Source: Tolypeutes matacus (taxonomy: Eukaryota > Chordata > Mammalia > Cingulata > Chlamyphoridae). Taken from it: 64,000 nucleotides of DNA. Where the stretch lies: contig JAKSZT010054399.1 of the NCBI GenBank assembly GCA_026826555.1, positions 1,918,781-1,982,780 on the forward strand, given 5' to 3'. The stretch's first letter is position 1; each line of letters opens with the position of its first letter. Made by a program: the position numbers and the translations under genes. Below are positions 21,836-31,808 of this stretch, piece by piece. The notes under the pieces are model-generated. The model made no database searches and was not told the DNA's origin. It saw nothing but the letters and a program-made list of their open reading frames with translations.

Positions 21836-22964
21836 CTTCTCCTCACCGCCCCCTCTCCTTTGGGATTCTCAGCACAACACAGAGGCGATGTATGGAAACA
21901 GCATTTACTACATATAAACCTCTGAATTTAGGCAACACAAGCGAAACATCACCAGATACACACTGGATATGGTGTCTCTAACTTAGCTGTTATAGGCTCT
22001 CTCCCCCCTTGCATAGGTCTAAGAAACTGTGCCCTTCATAGACCCCTCCTGGGGGTGGGGGGAGGGAGTCCCAGAACGATTCTTGCTCACAAGTCACCAT
22101 GTTTTGTATCATTTGACCCTAAAATCCAGGTCGTGATTGCCTGGGCTGGAGACTGATACTTGGCTTAAGGGCATGAGGTGGTCCAGGACAAGAGCTGACT
22201 GAGGCATTCTCTGATAAAGGAAGGACTGGCAAAAACATCCACAGCCTTCTTTCTGAGGGGTTTAAACACTGGTCACACTGAGCAGGGCACAGTCAGTAGC
22301 AGCGGTGAAAACAGACGAGGCAGTGAGCTGAAGCCATGAGGCAGCAGAAGCCAAAGGGCCAAGCAAAGAGCAGAAAGTAGCAAGTGGAAGCAAAGAGAGT
22401 CAGAGAGACACATGGGAATAGAGGAGTCACCCTGAGAGCGACAGCTGCTAGAGCTGCTATTAGGACACCAGAGCATATGCTGTGTCCTGAACCACAAGGC
22501 CTTCCCAGTTTCATGGGGCCTGGCTAAGTTTCTAGCCACAGTCAACTTCTGAAGTTTCCTCACTTCACTGTGTATCCTGAGGAGACAACAAAGCACCACA
22601 ACCCGTGAGGTAGCCTGAGCACACCTTTCCTCCTTGCCCACTGACAGCACCTCCACCTCCTCCTGCCCAGGGCCTGGCTCAGCTTTCTCTTCTGCCTCCA
22701 CCTCACGTGGTTGCCTTCCCAGTCAGCCAGCAGAAAGGGCCCCGTGAAGGAGCAGAGGCCAGGTGGCTGGAGCATCCAGCCTTACACGTGACGTCGTGGG
22801 CTGGGGGCCCATTTGAGCTGGGAAAGGTGGGGGCCACACGCCAGCCTTGGATCCTGAAGTCAGGTATCACTGGATTCTGAGGGCATTTTTGCTGCTTTAG
22901 CAACAGCTTCTGCTGCCCCTCCCTGCAAGGCAGCTTGTTCTGCATTCTTAGCTCAGCCCTGCCC
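21836..22964. other. Intergenic, no feature recognised
   Basis: Contains a 142-codon ORF on the minus strand (22273-22701) with no recognisable domain, overlapped by several others. I do not call a gene. Confidence 0.45.
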
Positions 22965-23860
22965 AGCCCTGACTGCACATCAGAACACCTGGGAGCTTTT
23001 AAAATTTTTACATATCTTTAAAGTAAACTTAATTTTTTTGTTTACTTTGTTTACAAACCAACAGTTGTAGGTTTACAGAAACAATCATGCAGGAGGTATA
23101 AAGTTCCCATATACCACCCCCCCTCCCCCCAGTTTTCTCTGTTATTACCATTCTGCGTTAGTGTGGTACCTTTGTTATAATTCATGAAACAATATTGTTG
23201 TGCTATTAACTTGAGCACTGTTTACATTGTGTTGTACATTGTGTTCTATGGGTTCTTTTTATATGTGTGTTTAGTAACTTGTCTACAACCTAAAATTTCC
23301 CTTTTTTCCCCTTGTCAAATACACAAAACTTGGTAGTTTTAATTATATACATAAAGCCATGGCTCCATCGCCATAACTTTTCCATCACCCCAAACAGAAA
23401 CTCTGTACCCATTAAATATTTACTCTCCATTCCCTCCCCCACCCCAGCCCCTGGTACCCTGTGTTCTAATTTCTGACTTTATGAATTTGCATATTCTGCT
23501 TATTTTATATAAATGAGATCATACCAAGTTTGTCTTTTTGTGTCTGGCTTATTTCACTCAACATGATGTCTTCAAGGTTCATCCTTGTTGTATAGCATGC
23601 ATCAGATTCCTTTTTACAGCTGAATAATTTTCCTTTGTAGGAATATAACCACAGTATGTTTACCCATTCGTCTGTTGATGGACTCGCTTCCACCTTTTGG
23701 CATTTGTGAATCACCTGGGAAGTTTTTTTACACAGCATGGATGAGGAAGCTTCTCCCCAGACCAGCAAAATCACACTCTCTGGTGCTGCGTATAGGCATT
23801 GGTATTTTAAAAATGCTCCCCAAGTGAATCTAATGTGCAACCATTTGAGGACCACCAAAC
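22965..23860 (+). repeat. MER5-like hAT remnant split by an L1 fragment
   Basis: The left piece (CTGCACATCAGAACACCTGG) and the right piece (GAATCACCTGGGAAG, ACTCTCTGGTGCTGC) carry MER5-type wording around the L1 at 23001-23711. Confidence 0.5.
23001..23711 (-). mobile_element. L1 LINE 3' end, antisense, 5'-truncated
   Basis: The minus strand encodes the last ORF2 residues (STDEWVN, later MNLEDIMLSEISQTQKDK), then a 3' UTR. The + strand shows GTTGTAGGTTTACAGAAACA and the C-rich ACCACCCCCCCTCC. Flanks CACCTGGGAGCTTTT (22986-23000) and CACCTGGGAAGTTTT (23712-23726) look like a 15-bp target duplication with two differences. Confidence 0.85.
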
Positions 23861-24690
23861 TAGCACTTAAATGACTCTCTCTGGTTTCCTCCTGGACCCC
23901 CTCAGCCCCCTCAGTATCAGTCTTCACAGACACCTCCTGTGGGCAGAGAGGAGATCCTGGGACACAAGGAACTAATATGTGCCCTTCTTCTCATTTTCAG
24001 TTATTAGGGTTTTTTCCCCTGCCTATACTGAGCTGATACTTAACTATAGGTAATAATGATCTCAATCATTTTTTCACAACTGATTCTTATCAAAACGTTT
24101 TGGTTTGTTGTTATGTTTTCCCACATGAAAATTCTGTTCTGCAGTGGTTGAGAAGATGTAATTTCTGAGTTATATTTTCTCTAGGGGCAGCTATTTGTAG
24201 CAGTAAAAGATGTGATTTCCTTTACTCATGGAGGGTCCCTACACTTTGATGAATGGAGTCACTGGGTTGCTTCTGAACAGTTTATAGATCATATAGATCC
24301 AAACATAAAGGAACTAAAATTAAGAGATTTTCTCATCTAATGCTGTCTGTAGTACTTCTCTTTTTCCATGTGAGCAGAAAGGGGAGATTAGGTGTCTGAT
24401 TACAGTTTTTTTTTAAATACTGTGTTAAATTTCGGGACACAAACAAGATGCAGCTGCAACACCTCTCATTGTTCTTTCAGTTTAGCTCGTGTTTAAAGTA
24501 TTCATTCCCAACTTTGCCACCCTGAGTGTCACTTGATGTCCTCCCCTCCCCCTTCACCTTCGGTTCTTTAACTGGGCTCTCCTCTCACCTTTGCTCCTGC
24601 ACGCTGGAGTTCTCCTCTTCCACCCTTCCTCAGTCCCATCTCTAATTTCTTTTTTCAAGGGTGCCCTGCTGCTGCTGTCCTTCCAGCTCT
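23861..24690. other. Intergenic, no feature recognised
   Basis: No supported exon, RNA gene or repeat. Confidence 0.45.
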
Positions 24691-24932
24691 TTTTTTTTTT
24701 TTTTAAGATTTTTTTTATTTATTTATTTATCCCCCCTTGCTGCTTGTGCTCACTGTGTCCATTCACTGTGCGTTTTTCTGTGTCTGCTTGTCTCCCTTTG
24801 TTGGGTCGTCCTGCTGTGTCAGCTCACCGTGCCGCGCGGGCTGGCTTGCCTTCACCAGGAGGCCCCAGGAATCGAACCCGGGGCCTCCCATATGGTAAAC
24901 GGGAGCCCTATAGATTGAGCCACATCCGCTTC
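24691..24932 (-). mobile_element. tRNA-derived SINE, long subtype
   Basis: Antisense copy with poly(T), the reverse of AAATAAATAAA, the extra TCTGTGTCTGCTTGTCTCCC block, and the reverse head ending CACATCCGCTTCC. The target duplication CCAGCTCT lies at 24683-24690 and 24933-24940. Confidence 0.93.
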
Positions 24933-25299
24933 CCAGCTCTATATATTTTACCTTCTTCTTAGAACTACTCATTGCTCCATACACAAAAAAACATTTACAG
25001 CTTTTAAATGGATTCTCTTAAATCCATTTTTAAATTCTTTAAGATTAGACAGAAATATTTACGTGTGCACTTTCTTCTTTGATCATAAGTTAATAATAGT
25101 ACTGTTTTATGCATAACTGCAGATACCTTTAGAAGCCTAATTTAGGTTCCTGTAACTCAAATGACAATAGTGCCTCTCCAGTTACTCTAAAAAGCCTCTG
25201 CCAGTAACATGGTGTTAAATCCTCTGAGCTCTGTAACCTCTTCTTTAATAGTATCGTCCTCCTTGGTTCCATTTCCACCAAATCCTCATTTATTAATTT

Positions 25300-25541
25300 G
25301 TCTAGAGCAGGGATTATTAACCTTTTTTGTTCCACGGACCCCTCTGCCAGTCAGGGAAAAACCATGGACCCCTTCTCAGAATGTAGCAGCAAATAGTTTT
25401 ATAACACTCAACATCGGAGGTCCGGGAAAATAAAGATAATAAGTTGATTTTTTTTTTTTTTCAATTCAAGCTCACAGACCCCCCGAAATCTCTCCACGGA
25501 CCTCTTCCGTGGACCCCTGGTTAAGAATCCCTGGTCTAGAG
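25300..25541. mobile_element. Non-autonomous hAT-type DNA transposon (MITE) with target duplications
   Basis: The element body is 25308-25533. Its termini form an imperfect inverted repeat: CAGGGATTATTAACC at the left, and the reverse complement of the right end is CAGGGATTCTTAACC (14 of 15). It is flanked by a perfect 8-bp direct repeat GTCTAGAG at 25300-25307 and 25534-25541. An 8-bp duplication plus a CAGGG-type end is the signature of hAT transposition. At 226 bp it is too short to code for a transposase. Subterminal copies of CCACGGACC/GTCCGTGG extend the inverted structure. Confidence 0.9.
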
Positions 25542-25603
25542 TGAGAATCTATTGGAGATAGGCAATCCCTTTCCTTAATGATTATCAAGTGCTAATCTCA
25601 CGC

Positions 25604-26044
25604 TGTTTTAGTCTGCTGGGCTGCTGAAAGCAATATTCCAGAAATGGGTTGGCTTTTACATTGGGGATTTATTAGCTTACAAGCTTACAGTTCTGAGGAC
25701 ATGAACATGTCCAAATCAAGGCATCATGAAGACAATGCTGTCCTCCTGAAGACCAGCTTCTGGCAACCTGGACTGCTCTATCACATGGCACGGCACATGG
25801 TGGTGTCTGCCACCTTCTCCTCTGGGTTTTGTTGCTTTCAGCTTCCTGCTTCCATGGTTCTGTCTCTCTCTTAGGATTCATCCCGTTTATAAAGGACTCC
25901 AGTAAGAGGATTAAGACTCACTCTGGGCAATGCACCAACTGAAGTAACCTAATCAAAATGTCCTACTTAAAATAGGTTTACACCCCACAGGAATGGATTA
26001 GCTTTAAGAACATGATTTTTGGGGGTCCATTCAATTTCAGTCCA
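25604..26044 (-). mobile_element. MaLR-like solo LTR
   Basis: On the minus strand it starts TGGACTGAAATTGAATGG and ends AGCAGACTAAAACA, so it has TG...CA ends. A polyadenylation region (AATAAATCCCC) lies near the 3' end. Internal phrases such as TCCTTTATAAACGGGATGAA fit a MaLR-type LTR. The 5' end aligns by eye with the copy at 59713. No flanking target duplication is evident. Confidence 0.65.
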
Positions 26045-26059
26045 TAATACATGTTAATA

Positions 26060-26210
26060 TGAATCTGAATCACCTGCAGATTTTGTTAAAATTCAGATTC
26101 TGATTTAGTAGTTTCCGCGAGGTGGAGTGGTAGAGCAGGAGTGTCTGCAGGTCAAGTTAGCTCCCAGGTGATGCTGGAGCTGTTGGTCAAGGGGAGCACT
26201 GTGAAGAGAG
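26060..26210 (+). repeat. MER5-like hAT remnant
   Basis: AATCTGAATCACCTGCAGAT, ATTCAGATTCTGATTTAGTA and AGCTCCCAGGTGATGCTGGA follow the order found in MER5A-type elements. Confidence 0.6.
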
Positions 26211-26783
26211 CTCTTTAAGTTCACTTGCCCTGAGCAATTCATCACCAATTCGTTCTCTGTGCTTATCTAATAAGTTCTCAAATAACCCCCTGTCTAATTC
26301 CTGAATTAATATTAAGCCAATAGCTTCTAATAATGATGCTGGTTCTCTAATCATACTTAAAAACTTTTTCCCATTTTGTCACTTGCCCTTTCTAGTTTTG
26401 GGCTGATAACTGTTGTTTACATAAACACATCACTTGCTTTTTAAACTCTTGGTCTTTAATCATTCCTATAGAACAACTCATGGATAAAGTTGTCATCTTC
26501 TCTCTACTTTCAATTTTTAAAGTTTACTTTTGTTTCTTTGTACTAAATTGTCTCATTTGCATTTGTAAAGCTCTCATTTGGATTTGTCAGACAAGGTAGA
26601 ATTAAGAATGTTCATAAAACCCCTCAAAATGAAGGACAAATAGGCCATAGACTATTTGCAACAAAAAAATCAAAACAGAAATGATGGTACACAACCAGTA
26701 AAGCTATTTTTTCAGTGACAGGCAGAGCTCTGTTTTGTGCTTTGTTGGAATCTGTGAAAGAGTAAATTAAAAACTTATCATTG
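26211..26783. other. Intergenic, no feature recognised
   Basis: AT-rich sequence without supported features. Confidence 0.45.
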
Positions 26784-27098
26784 GGGAAGCAGATGTGACT
26801 CAAGCAGTTGGGTGCCTGGCTACCACATGGGAGGTCCTGGGTTCGGTTTCCGGTGCCTCCTAAAGAAGACAGGCTGATGCAGCAGGCTGATGCAGTGGGC
26901 TGACACCACAAGGAATCGCAATGAGAGACACAACAAGCAGGGAGCAGAGGTGGCTCAAGTGATTGGGCGCCTCCCTCCCATATGGGAGGTCCTGGGTTTG
27001 GTTCCTGGTACCTCCTAAAAAGAAGACAAACACACAGCGAACACAAACAACAAGGGGAAAGGGAGGAGAAAAATAAATAAAAAAAATAAATCTTAAAG
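26784..27098 (+). mobile_element. Dimeric tRNA-derived SINE
   Basis: Two tRNA-like heads occur in tandem. The first (about 26784-26870) has GGGAAGCAGATGTGACTCAA, and the second (about 26939-27020) has GGGAGCAGAGGTGGCTCAAG. Each is followed by GGTCCTGGGTT and CTCCTAAA. The linker has a repeated CAGGCTGATGCAG. The tail is AAATAAATAAA-like. It is more diverged than the monomer copies, and no clean target duplication is visible. Confidence 0.8.
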
Positions 27099-27804
27099 TT
27101 AGTTCAAGGAACAGCTTGAATATCCCACAGTTAGGGAATGGTGAAATAGATAATGGTAGAATAATTTATATATATATATTTAAAGTTTATTGAATGAAAA
27201 AAATTTTTACTATTTCCCAGTAGCTGTAGTTTCCAAATCTATTAGATCCTAAGATCTTCTGTCTCTATAGATTTGATTATTTGATCACTTATTTTGTACC
27301 AGGTACTATTTCTGGGATGGTGGTTGAGGGCTCAATAAACAGCACCTCTCTCATTGGTCTGACTCCCCTAAGAAATAAATCAATTAAGTCAATATACAGA
27401 GGCCAAATCATCACTATTATTTTTGATAAGGCTGATGAAGCACATGACTTATAGTCAGGGGCAAGCAGAACTCCCAATACTGAACCTCAGGTTTAGGCTT
27501 GCCTGTAGTCACAGAAAGCACTGGATCCTTCCAGCCTCCTCGGCTGGCGACCTGTTCTTGTACAGCAGAATGAGTGTTCTTTATTAGCACCTTGCATGCA
27601 AGAAAAAGGAAAGAGGATGGAGTCAGCCAGTCTCCTTATTCCCCAGCTCACTGATCAGAGTCTAACTCTCCCCGGGAAAGGCTTGGAATGTTATGCCAGT
27701 GGAGCGTTCTCCAGAAGAAAGAGAGATTCAGGAGTGAGAAAGAGTTGCGTCCCCTAACCAGAAGCCTGATGCTTTATCTGATTTAATTCCTACAATAAAA
27801 CAGC
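27099..27804. other. Intergenic, no feature recognised
   Basis: A short (TA)n lies near 27165-27180. Otherwise no repeat family or gene is recognised. Confidence 0.4.
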
Positions 27805-27905
27805 CTACATTGATTGTCTCTTATGTGCCTATCACCATTTTAGGTGTGGGGGATATGGTGCTAAATAAGACAGACAAGGTCTTTGCTTTCTGGCAGTTTA
27901 CATCA
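27805..27905 (+). repeat. Ancient L2-like fragment
   Basis: TCTTATGTGCCTATCACCAT, then GGGGGATATGGTGCTAAATA and CAAGGTCTTTGCTTTC. This is the wording of an old LINE-2-type 3' end. Short and diverged. Confidence 0.45.
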
Positions 27906-28249
27906 GGGCCTGCATTTGGATGATCCACCTCACTCACCTCACCCAATCCCAGCCTTCTCAGATCCTGCCTTTATTTAAATTCCTGTTTTTCGTACATCAG
28001 ATTTTTTCATTAATTTTGATTTTTAAAATATTATGTATCTTGATTATTGAGGTTTTTTGGATCCTCCTTAAATTTTGCACCTGAGGAGAGTGCCTCACTT
28101 GCCTCACCCAAGTCCCAGCCCTGAATTCAAAAGAATTTTGTAAGTGAATGAATTAACAACTTTTTACTCTTCAAACCATTACTGACATAAATCAGATAGT
28201 GCTGTACACTAAGTAGAGACTCAGGGCAATGTGATACGGTGTGACAGGG

Positions 28250-29335
28250 TGAGAAAGGTGAAGGGTCAGGGAAGACCCTATCTCATGGGATGATATTTGA
28301 GATCTGAAAGTCCAGGAGCTTGTGAAAAGACCTCAAGGTGGAAATGAACCTGGGATTTTCAAGGAACAATAAAAAAGTTTAGTATGGCTTAAATGCTAAG
28401 GCCAAGGTGAGTGAGTAATAGTAGATTTGAAAAGAATGTCAGGAAGGGTTCTGAGTTTAGGGCTTTGTAATCCAGGGTAAAGAGTTCAGGTTTTACTCAA
28501 AGTGCCCAGGGAGCAACTGGAGGATATTAAGCTGGAGAGCAACATGATCTGATTGATTTTTAAAAAAATAGCTCCTTCCGGCTGATGTATCAAGGATGGA
28601 TTTCAGGGGTGGGGATGAAGAAAGAGTAGAAGCCCGAGACTTGTCAGTGTTCCTGGTAAAGATGATGGTGCCTTGGATGAGGGTGATTATAGCAAAGATG
28701 GTGAAAAGCAGGGCAGAATCCAGAAATATTTTAGACACAGAATTGGCAGGACTTGAATTAATATGGAGAATGAGGAAAAGAGAGGAATGGGGTGATTTTA
28801 GATCTCTTAGCTTGGGCAACTTGGTGGATGGTGGTGCCATTTTCTGAGATGGAAAAGACCAGGGATTGGCAGGTTGGGAGGTGAGTATGCAATCATATTT
28901 TCAGTTTTGGATATGTTGCACTTGAGATGCCTGTAAGCAACCGGTCTGCATTGGGGGAAGGGAAGGGAGAACAGAGCTAATGAGGGAGAGATGGGCATTA
29001 TCAGTGGTTTGATAAAATTTGCAGCATGGTAAGGGATAGGCTATAACCTAGGGAAAGAGCATAGGCAGAGAAGGGTAGTAGGCTCAGCATGGAGGCTTGG
29101 CAGCAGCTATTGAAGGAGGAAAAGAGATAAGGTGGGAAAGAGTGGAGAGAGAATGGTGTCCTTTAAGCCCAGAGAAGAATGTGTCTCAAGAAGGGGATGA
29201 GAGCCTTGCATTAAGAGTCACAGAGAGGTCGAGAAAAAATCAGGGCAGAGAAGTAACAAAGGACTGTGGCAACCCTGGGGTCACTGGTGCCTTGACAAAA
29301 GCAATATCCTTTAGTGTGAAGGGGACAAAAGGCTG
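28250..29335 (+). repeat. Ancient interspersed repeat, family unassigned
   Basis: Phrases occur in the order of a known old mammalian repeat that I cannot name: GAGCAACTGGAGGATATTAA, AGCAACATGATCTGATTGAT, GGTGGATGGTGGTGCCATTT, TTTTGGATATGTTGCACTTG and CACAGAGAGGTCGAG. It ends about 240 bp upstream of the DTNBP1 CpG island. The chance ORFs inside it are not genes. Confidence 0.5.
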
Positions 29336-29754
29336 ATGGGGCAGGTTGAAGAGAGAACGTCAAGTAAGGATGTCGAGACACTTTATTATTATTGCCACTT
29401 TATAAAAGAAACCGACCCTCACAATGGTTAATATTTCATCCAACGTCAAAGCCAGTGGGGTCGGATCAGAGTCCATGAATTGATTTGTGGAAGGGAGGTC
29501 CACCTCAAACGGTAAAAAACAACCTTCATTCAAAGGAGCACTCGACTTTACAAATTCTCCCACGATCACACTTCCACTTTAACGCGAAAAAACGCGAAGG
29601 CCGGGCTTGACAAAACAAAAGGCAGGAGGAGAATATCGCCAGTGCTCGGGACAGGGGAAACGGGCCGCGGCTTTCCGCAGCCCAGTCGCCGGGGCGGCCC
29701 ACTGCGGCTGCGCGGCCAGGAGCGCGCGGCGGGGCCGGGGCGAGGAGCGTGCGC

Positions 29755-29802
29755 ACGCGGAGGGGGACGGGAACGCGGAGGGGGACGGGAACGCGGAAGG
29801 GG
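29755..29802 (+). repeat. 18-bp GC-rich tandem repeat in the promoter
   Basis: The unit ACGCGGAGGGGGACGGGA occurs twice in full and starts a third time with one change. It is G-rich on the + strand. Confidence 0.9.
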
Positions 29803-29830
29803 CGGCGGGCGGGGGCGAGCCCGGCCGGGG

Positions 29831-29888
29831 ATGCGCGGGGCGCATGGGTGACAGGTACCGGGGGGCGGTGAGGGCCGCGCGGGGCTGA
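29831..29888 (+). promoter_or_regulatory. DTNBP1: Two short upstream ORFs before the DTNBP1 start
   Basis: ATG at 29831 opens a 6-codon ORF that stops at 29849-29851. ATG at 29844 opens a 14-codon ORF that stops at 29886-29888. Both end before the main ATG at 29941 and are in other frames. They would reduce main-ORF translation only if transcription starts upstream of them, which is unknown. Confidence 0.45.
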
Positions 29889-29940
29889 GGGCGGCAGCGG
29901 CGGCGGCGCGAGGCCTGAGGGAGGAGACGCGGCGGCGGCG

Positions 29941-29996
29941 ATGCTTGAGACGCTGCGCGAGCGGCTGCTGAGCGTGCAGCAGGATTTCACCTCCGG
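29941..29996 (+). CDS. DTNBP1: Dysbindin-1 (DTNBP1), exon 1 coding part
   Basis: Encodes MLETLRERLLSVQQDFTSG (residues 1-19, last codon split). Dysbindin-1 is a coiled-coil subunit of BLOC-1, the complex that sorts cargo to lysosome-related organelles such as melanosomes and platelet dense granules. It also acts in synaptic vesicle trafficking and binds dystrobrevins. Mutations cause Hermansky-Pudlak syndrome type 7 and the sandy mouse. This is family knowledge; the identity here rests on the peptide match recalled from the human protein. The start is the ATG at 29941 with G at -3. It lies in a CpG island and is followed by the donor GG|GTGGGTAC. Using this donor, rather than the GT four bases further on, keeps the frame with exon 2 (GG + G = Gly). 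Confidence 0.96.
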
Positions 29997-30657
29997 GTGG
30001 GTACACCGTGGGGGACAAGGGACCCGAGGGGCCGGGGCGCCCGGGCCGCCGCCGCCGCCTTTGCCTCCGCGCGCCGCGCTCGCGGGCCCAGCACCGCCCC
30101 TCGCGTCCCCGCCCCGCCGCGGGAAGTAACGAACTTTCCGGCGTCGGGCCGGGGACGGAAAGTAACTTCTGTCCCCGCAGGCTGGGTCTGGCGGGGCGTT
30201 CCCAGCCCCGGGAGGAGGTCGGGGTCGCAGAGGGGCGCGCTGGCCCGGGAGGGATCCCTTCCCGGCACCCCAGCGGGTCGGAGAAGGGCAGTCATGTGAG
30301 GGGCGGGCGCAGCGGCCCGGCGCCTCCTCGTCGCAGTCGAGCCCCTCCCGGACACCTCCCCGCCCGGAGCCGGGGCCTCTGCGGCCCCCCTGGGGCTGGC
30401 CCGCAGCCCCTGCCGAGGCCGAGGGTCCGCCCTGCCCCGCAGCCCTCGGGGGTCGGGCCGCGCCGTCCGCGTCCCGCCTCGGCTCTCGCGCCTGGCTCGC
30501 TTTCGCAACCCTTGTCTGGGCTTATCGCCTCTTCCCTTTTTGCTTTTTCTCTCTACCTTTGCCCTGGGTTCAGACGCCTCAGTGAAGAAACACTGGGGCA
30601 AGAAAAACACCAGAGCTGTGATGCCAGTGTTCATGCTTCGAAGTTAGGAGCGCAGAC

Positions 30658-30830
30658 CAGGGGTCCCCAAGCTTTGCTGCGCATTGGAATCACCCGGGAA
30701 CCTCCAGCCATCCCAGTGTGCAGGTGGCTTCCTATACCAATTAAACCAAGTGTGGGGATGGAGCCAGGCCCAGGGAGTTCTAAAGATCACCAGGTGATTC
30801 CAGTGTGCCGCGAAGTTTGAGAACCTCAGG
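30658..30830 (+). mobile_element. MER5A-like hAT MITE
   Basis: Starts CAGGGGTCCCCAAGCTTTGC, contains GGAATCACCCGGGAACCTCC and ends AGTTTGAGAACCTCAGG. The two ends are inverted repeats of each other with mismatches, as in MER5A. Confidence 0.8.
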
Positions 30831-31060
30831 CAGAGACTGGCCCTAGACTGCCCAGGCTTATCACCCGGGCGCCTCGGCTTACCACAGTGACCTTGACCAA
30901 GTTGCTTGACCTGTTTTGCCTCAGTTTCTGCACCTATCAAATGGTGATGATGAGAGTCCTTATCTCATACGGTTATTGTGAGGATTAATGAGTTTCTATA
31001 TAAAGCATGGCGTGAGCACTATGTAAGGCACTGTCATTTATTACCTAGTGCTTAATTAAT
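30831..31060 (+). repeat. MIR SINE
   Basis: GACCTTGACCAAGTTGCTTG, TGCCTCAGTTTCTGCACCTA and TATTGTGAGGATTAATGAG appear in MIR order. Confidence 0.85.
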
Positions 31061-31710
31061 TTGATCCCCCCCCCCCATTATCTTAGAACGACACTGTTAG
31101 CTTACAAATCCTTTTGGAGAAGCTCTGGTGGCATATCATTCACACTGTGTTTTAAATTTACAATGGGAAAGATGTTACCTAAAGTTTTATGGGGCAAAAA
31201 CAAATATACTCTTCTTTTGGGTGCTGAGTCCTTATAAGTCCTTATCACAGGTTTGCTAGTTTGAGTTGGGTGTTCTTAATTACAGATGCCCTGGGAGCCG
31301 ATCATTGATGGGGTGTGCTTGCATGCTTGCATCCCCTCCCCCATAAATTCAGCAAACATAACTTTTTTCAGAGTGTAAATTATTGTCTTGAAAACAACTT
31401 TCGGATGATGCTGGAATGGCCCACTTATGATGTGAAAATGGCCATGGATATAACTATCTGCATACACCCCTGTTAGCATTTCTTTAAGGAATTCCCCGAT
31501 GGCAGAACATTTCATCTTTCTAATAGTTACTCTAACTGTGGTTGCCTCAGAACGCATGTATGCTCCAGACCTTTGCTTAAGGAGGTTACTTCCCTAGGAA
31601 TATGGTCTCTGGCCTGCCCAGGCCCCAGCCTTCATGGAAAATCTGGATAACACCCAAAGTTTAGAGTTTAGTTAGGGAGAGGGCTGAGGGGATCTGGGTT
31701 GGACCCCTTG
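31061..31710. other. DTNBP1 intron 1, no feature recognised
   Basis: Intronic sequence with a short C run at about 31066-31075 and no supported exon or repeat. Confidence 0.5.
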
Positions 31711-31808
31711 GAGAGGAGTGGCTGTAGCTCAGTGGTTGAGTGCCTGCTTTCCATGTACAAGGTCCCTGGTTCAATCCCTGGTATCTCCTAAAAATTTAAA
31801 TAAAAAAG
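31711..31808 (+). mobile_element. Old tRNA-like SINE head
   Basis: AGGAGTGGCTGTAGCTCAGT (A box region) and GGTTCAATCCCTGG (B box) are followed by TATCTCCTAAAAATTTAAAT. Diverged from the main SINE subtype. Confidence 0.75.

Larger units (their letters stand above)
29579..30510 (+). promoter_or_regulatory. DTNBP1: CpG island promoter of DTNBP1
   Basis: A sharp rise in GC and CpG content spans this interval and covers exon 1. Several GGGCGG/GGGGCGG boxes are visible (for example 29691-29697 and 29860-29866). No TATA box lies upstream of the start codon, as expected for a housekeeping-type promoter. The transcription start is not defined by the sequence, but it probably lies between about 29.70 and 29.93 kb. 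Confidence 0.85.

Noticed and set aside
22273..22701. 142-codon minus-strand ORF
   Set aside because: No recognisable domain, overlapped by other ORFs on the same strand, and no splice or promoter context. Length is plausible by chance in GC-rich DNA.
29997..30004. Alternative donor for DTNBP1 exon 1 at GT 30001
   Set aside because: It would add 4 bases and break the frame with exon 2. The GT at 29997 keeps the dysbindin reading frame.
29526..30820. Long ORFs (up to 270 codons) on both strands across the DTNBP1 promoter
   Set aside because: CpG islands lack stop codons by composition. The products are Pro/Arg/Gly-rich low-complexity sequences overlapping exon 1 and the start of intron 1.
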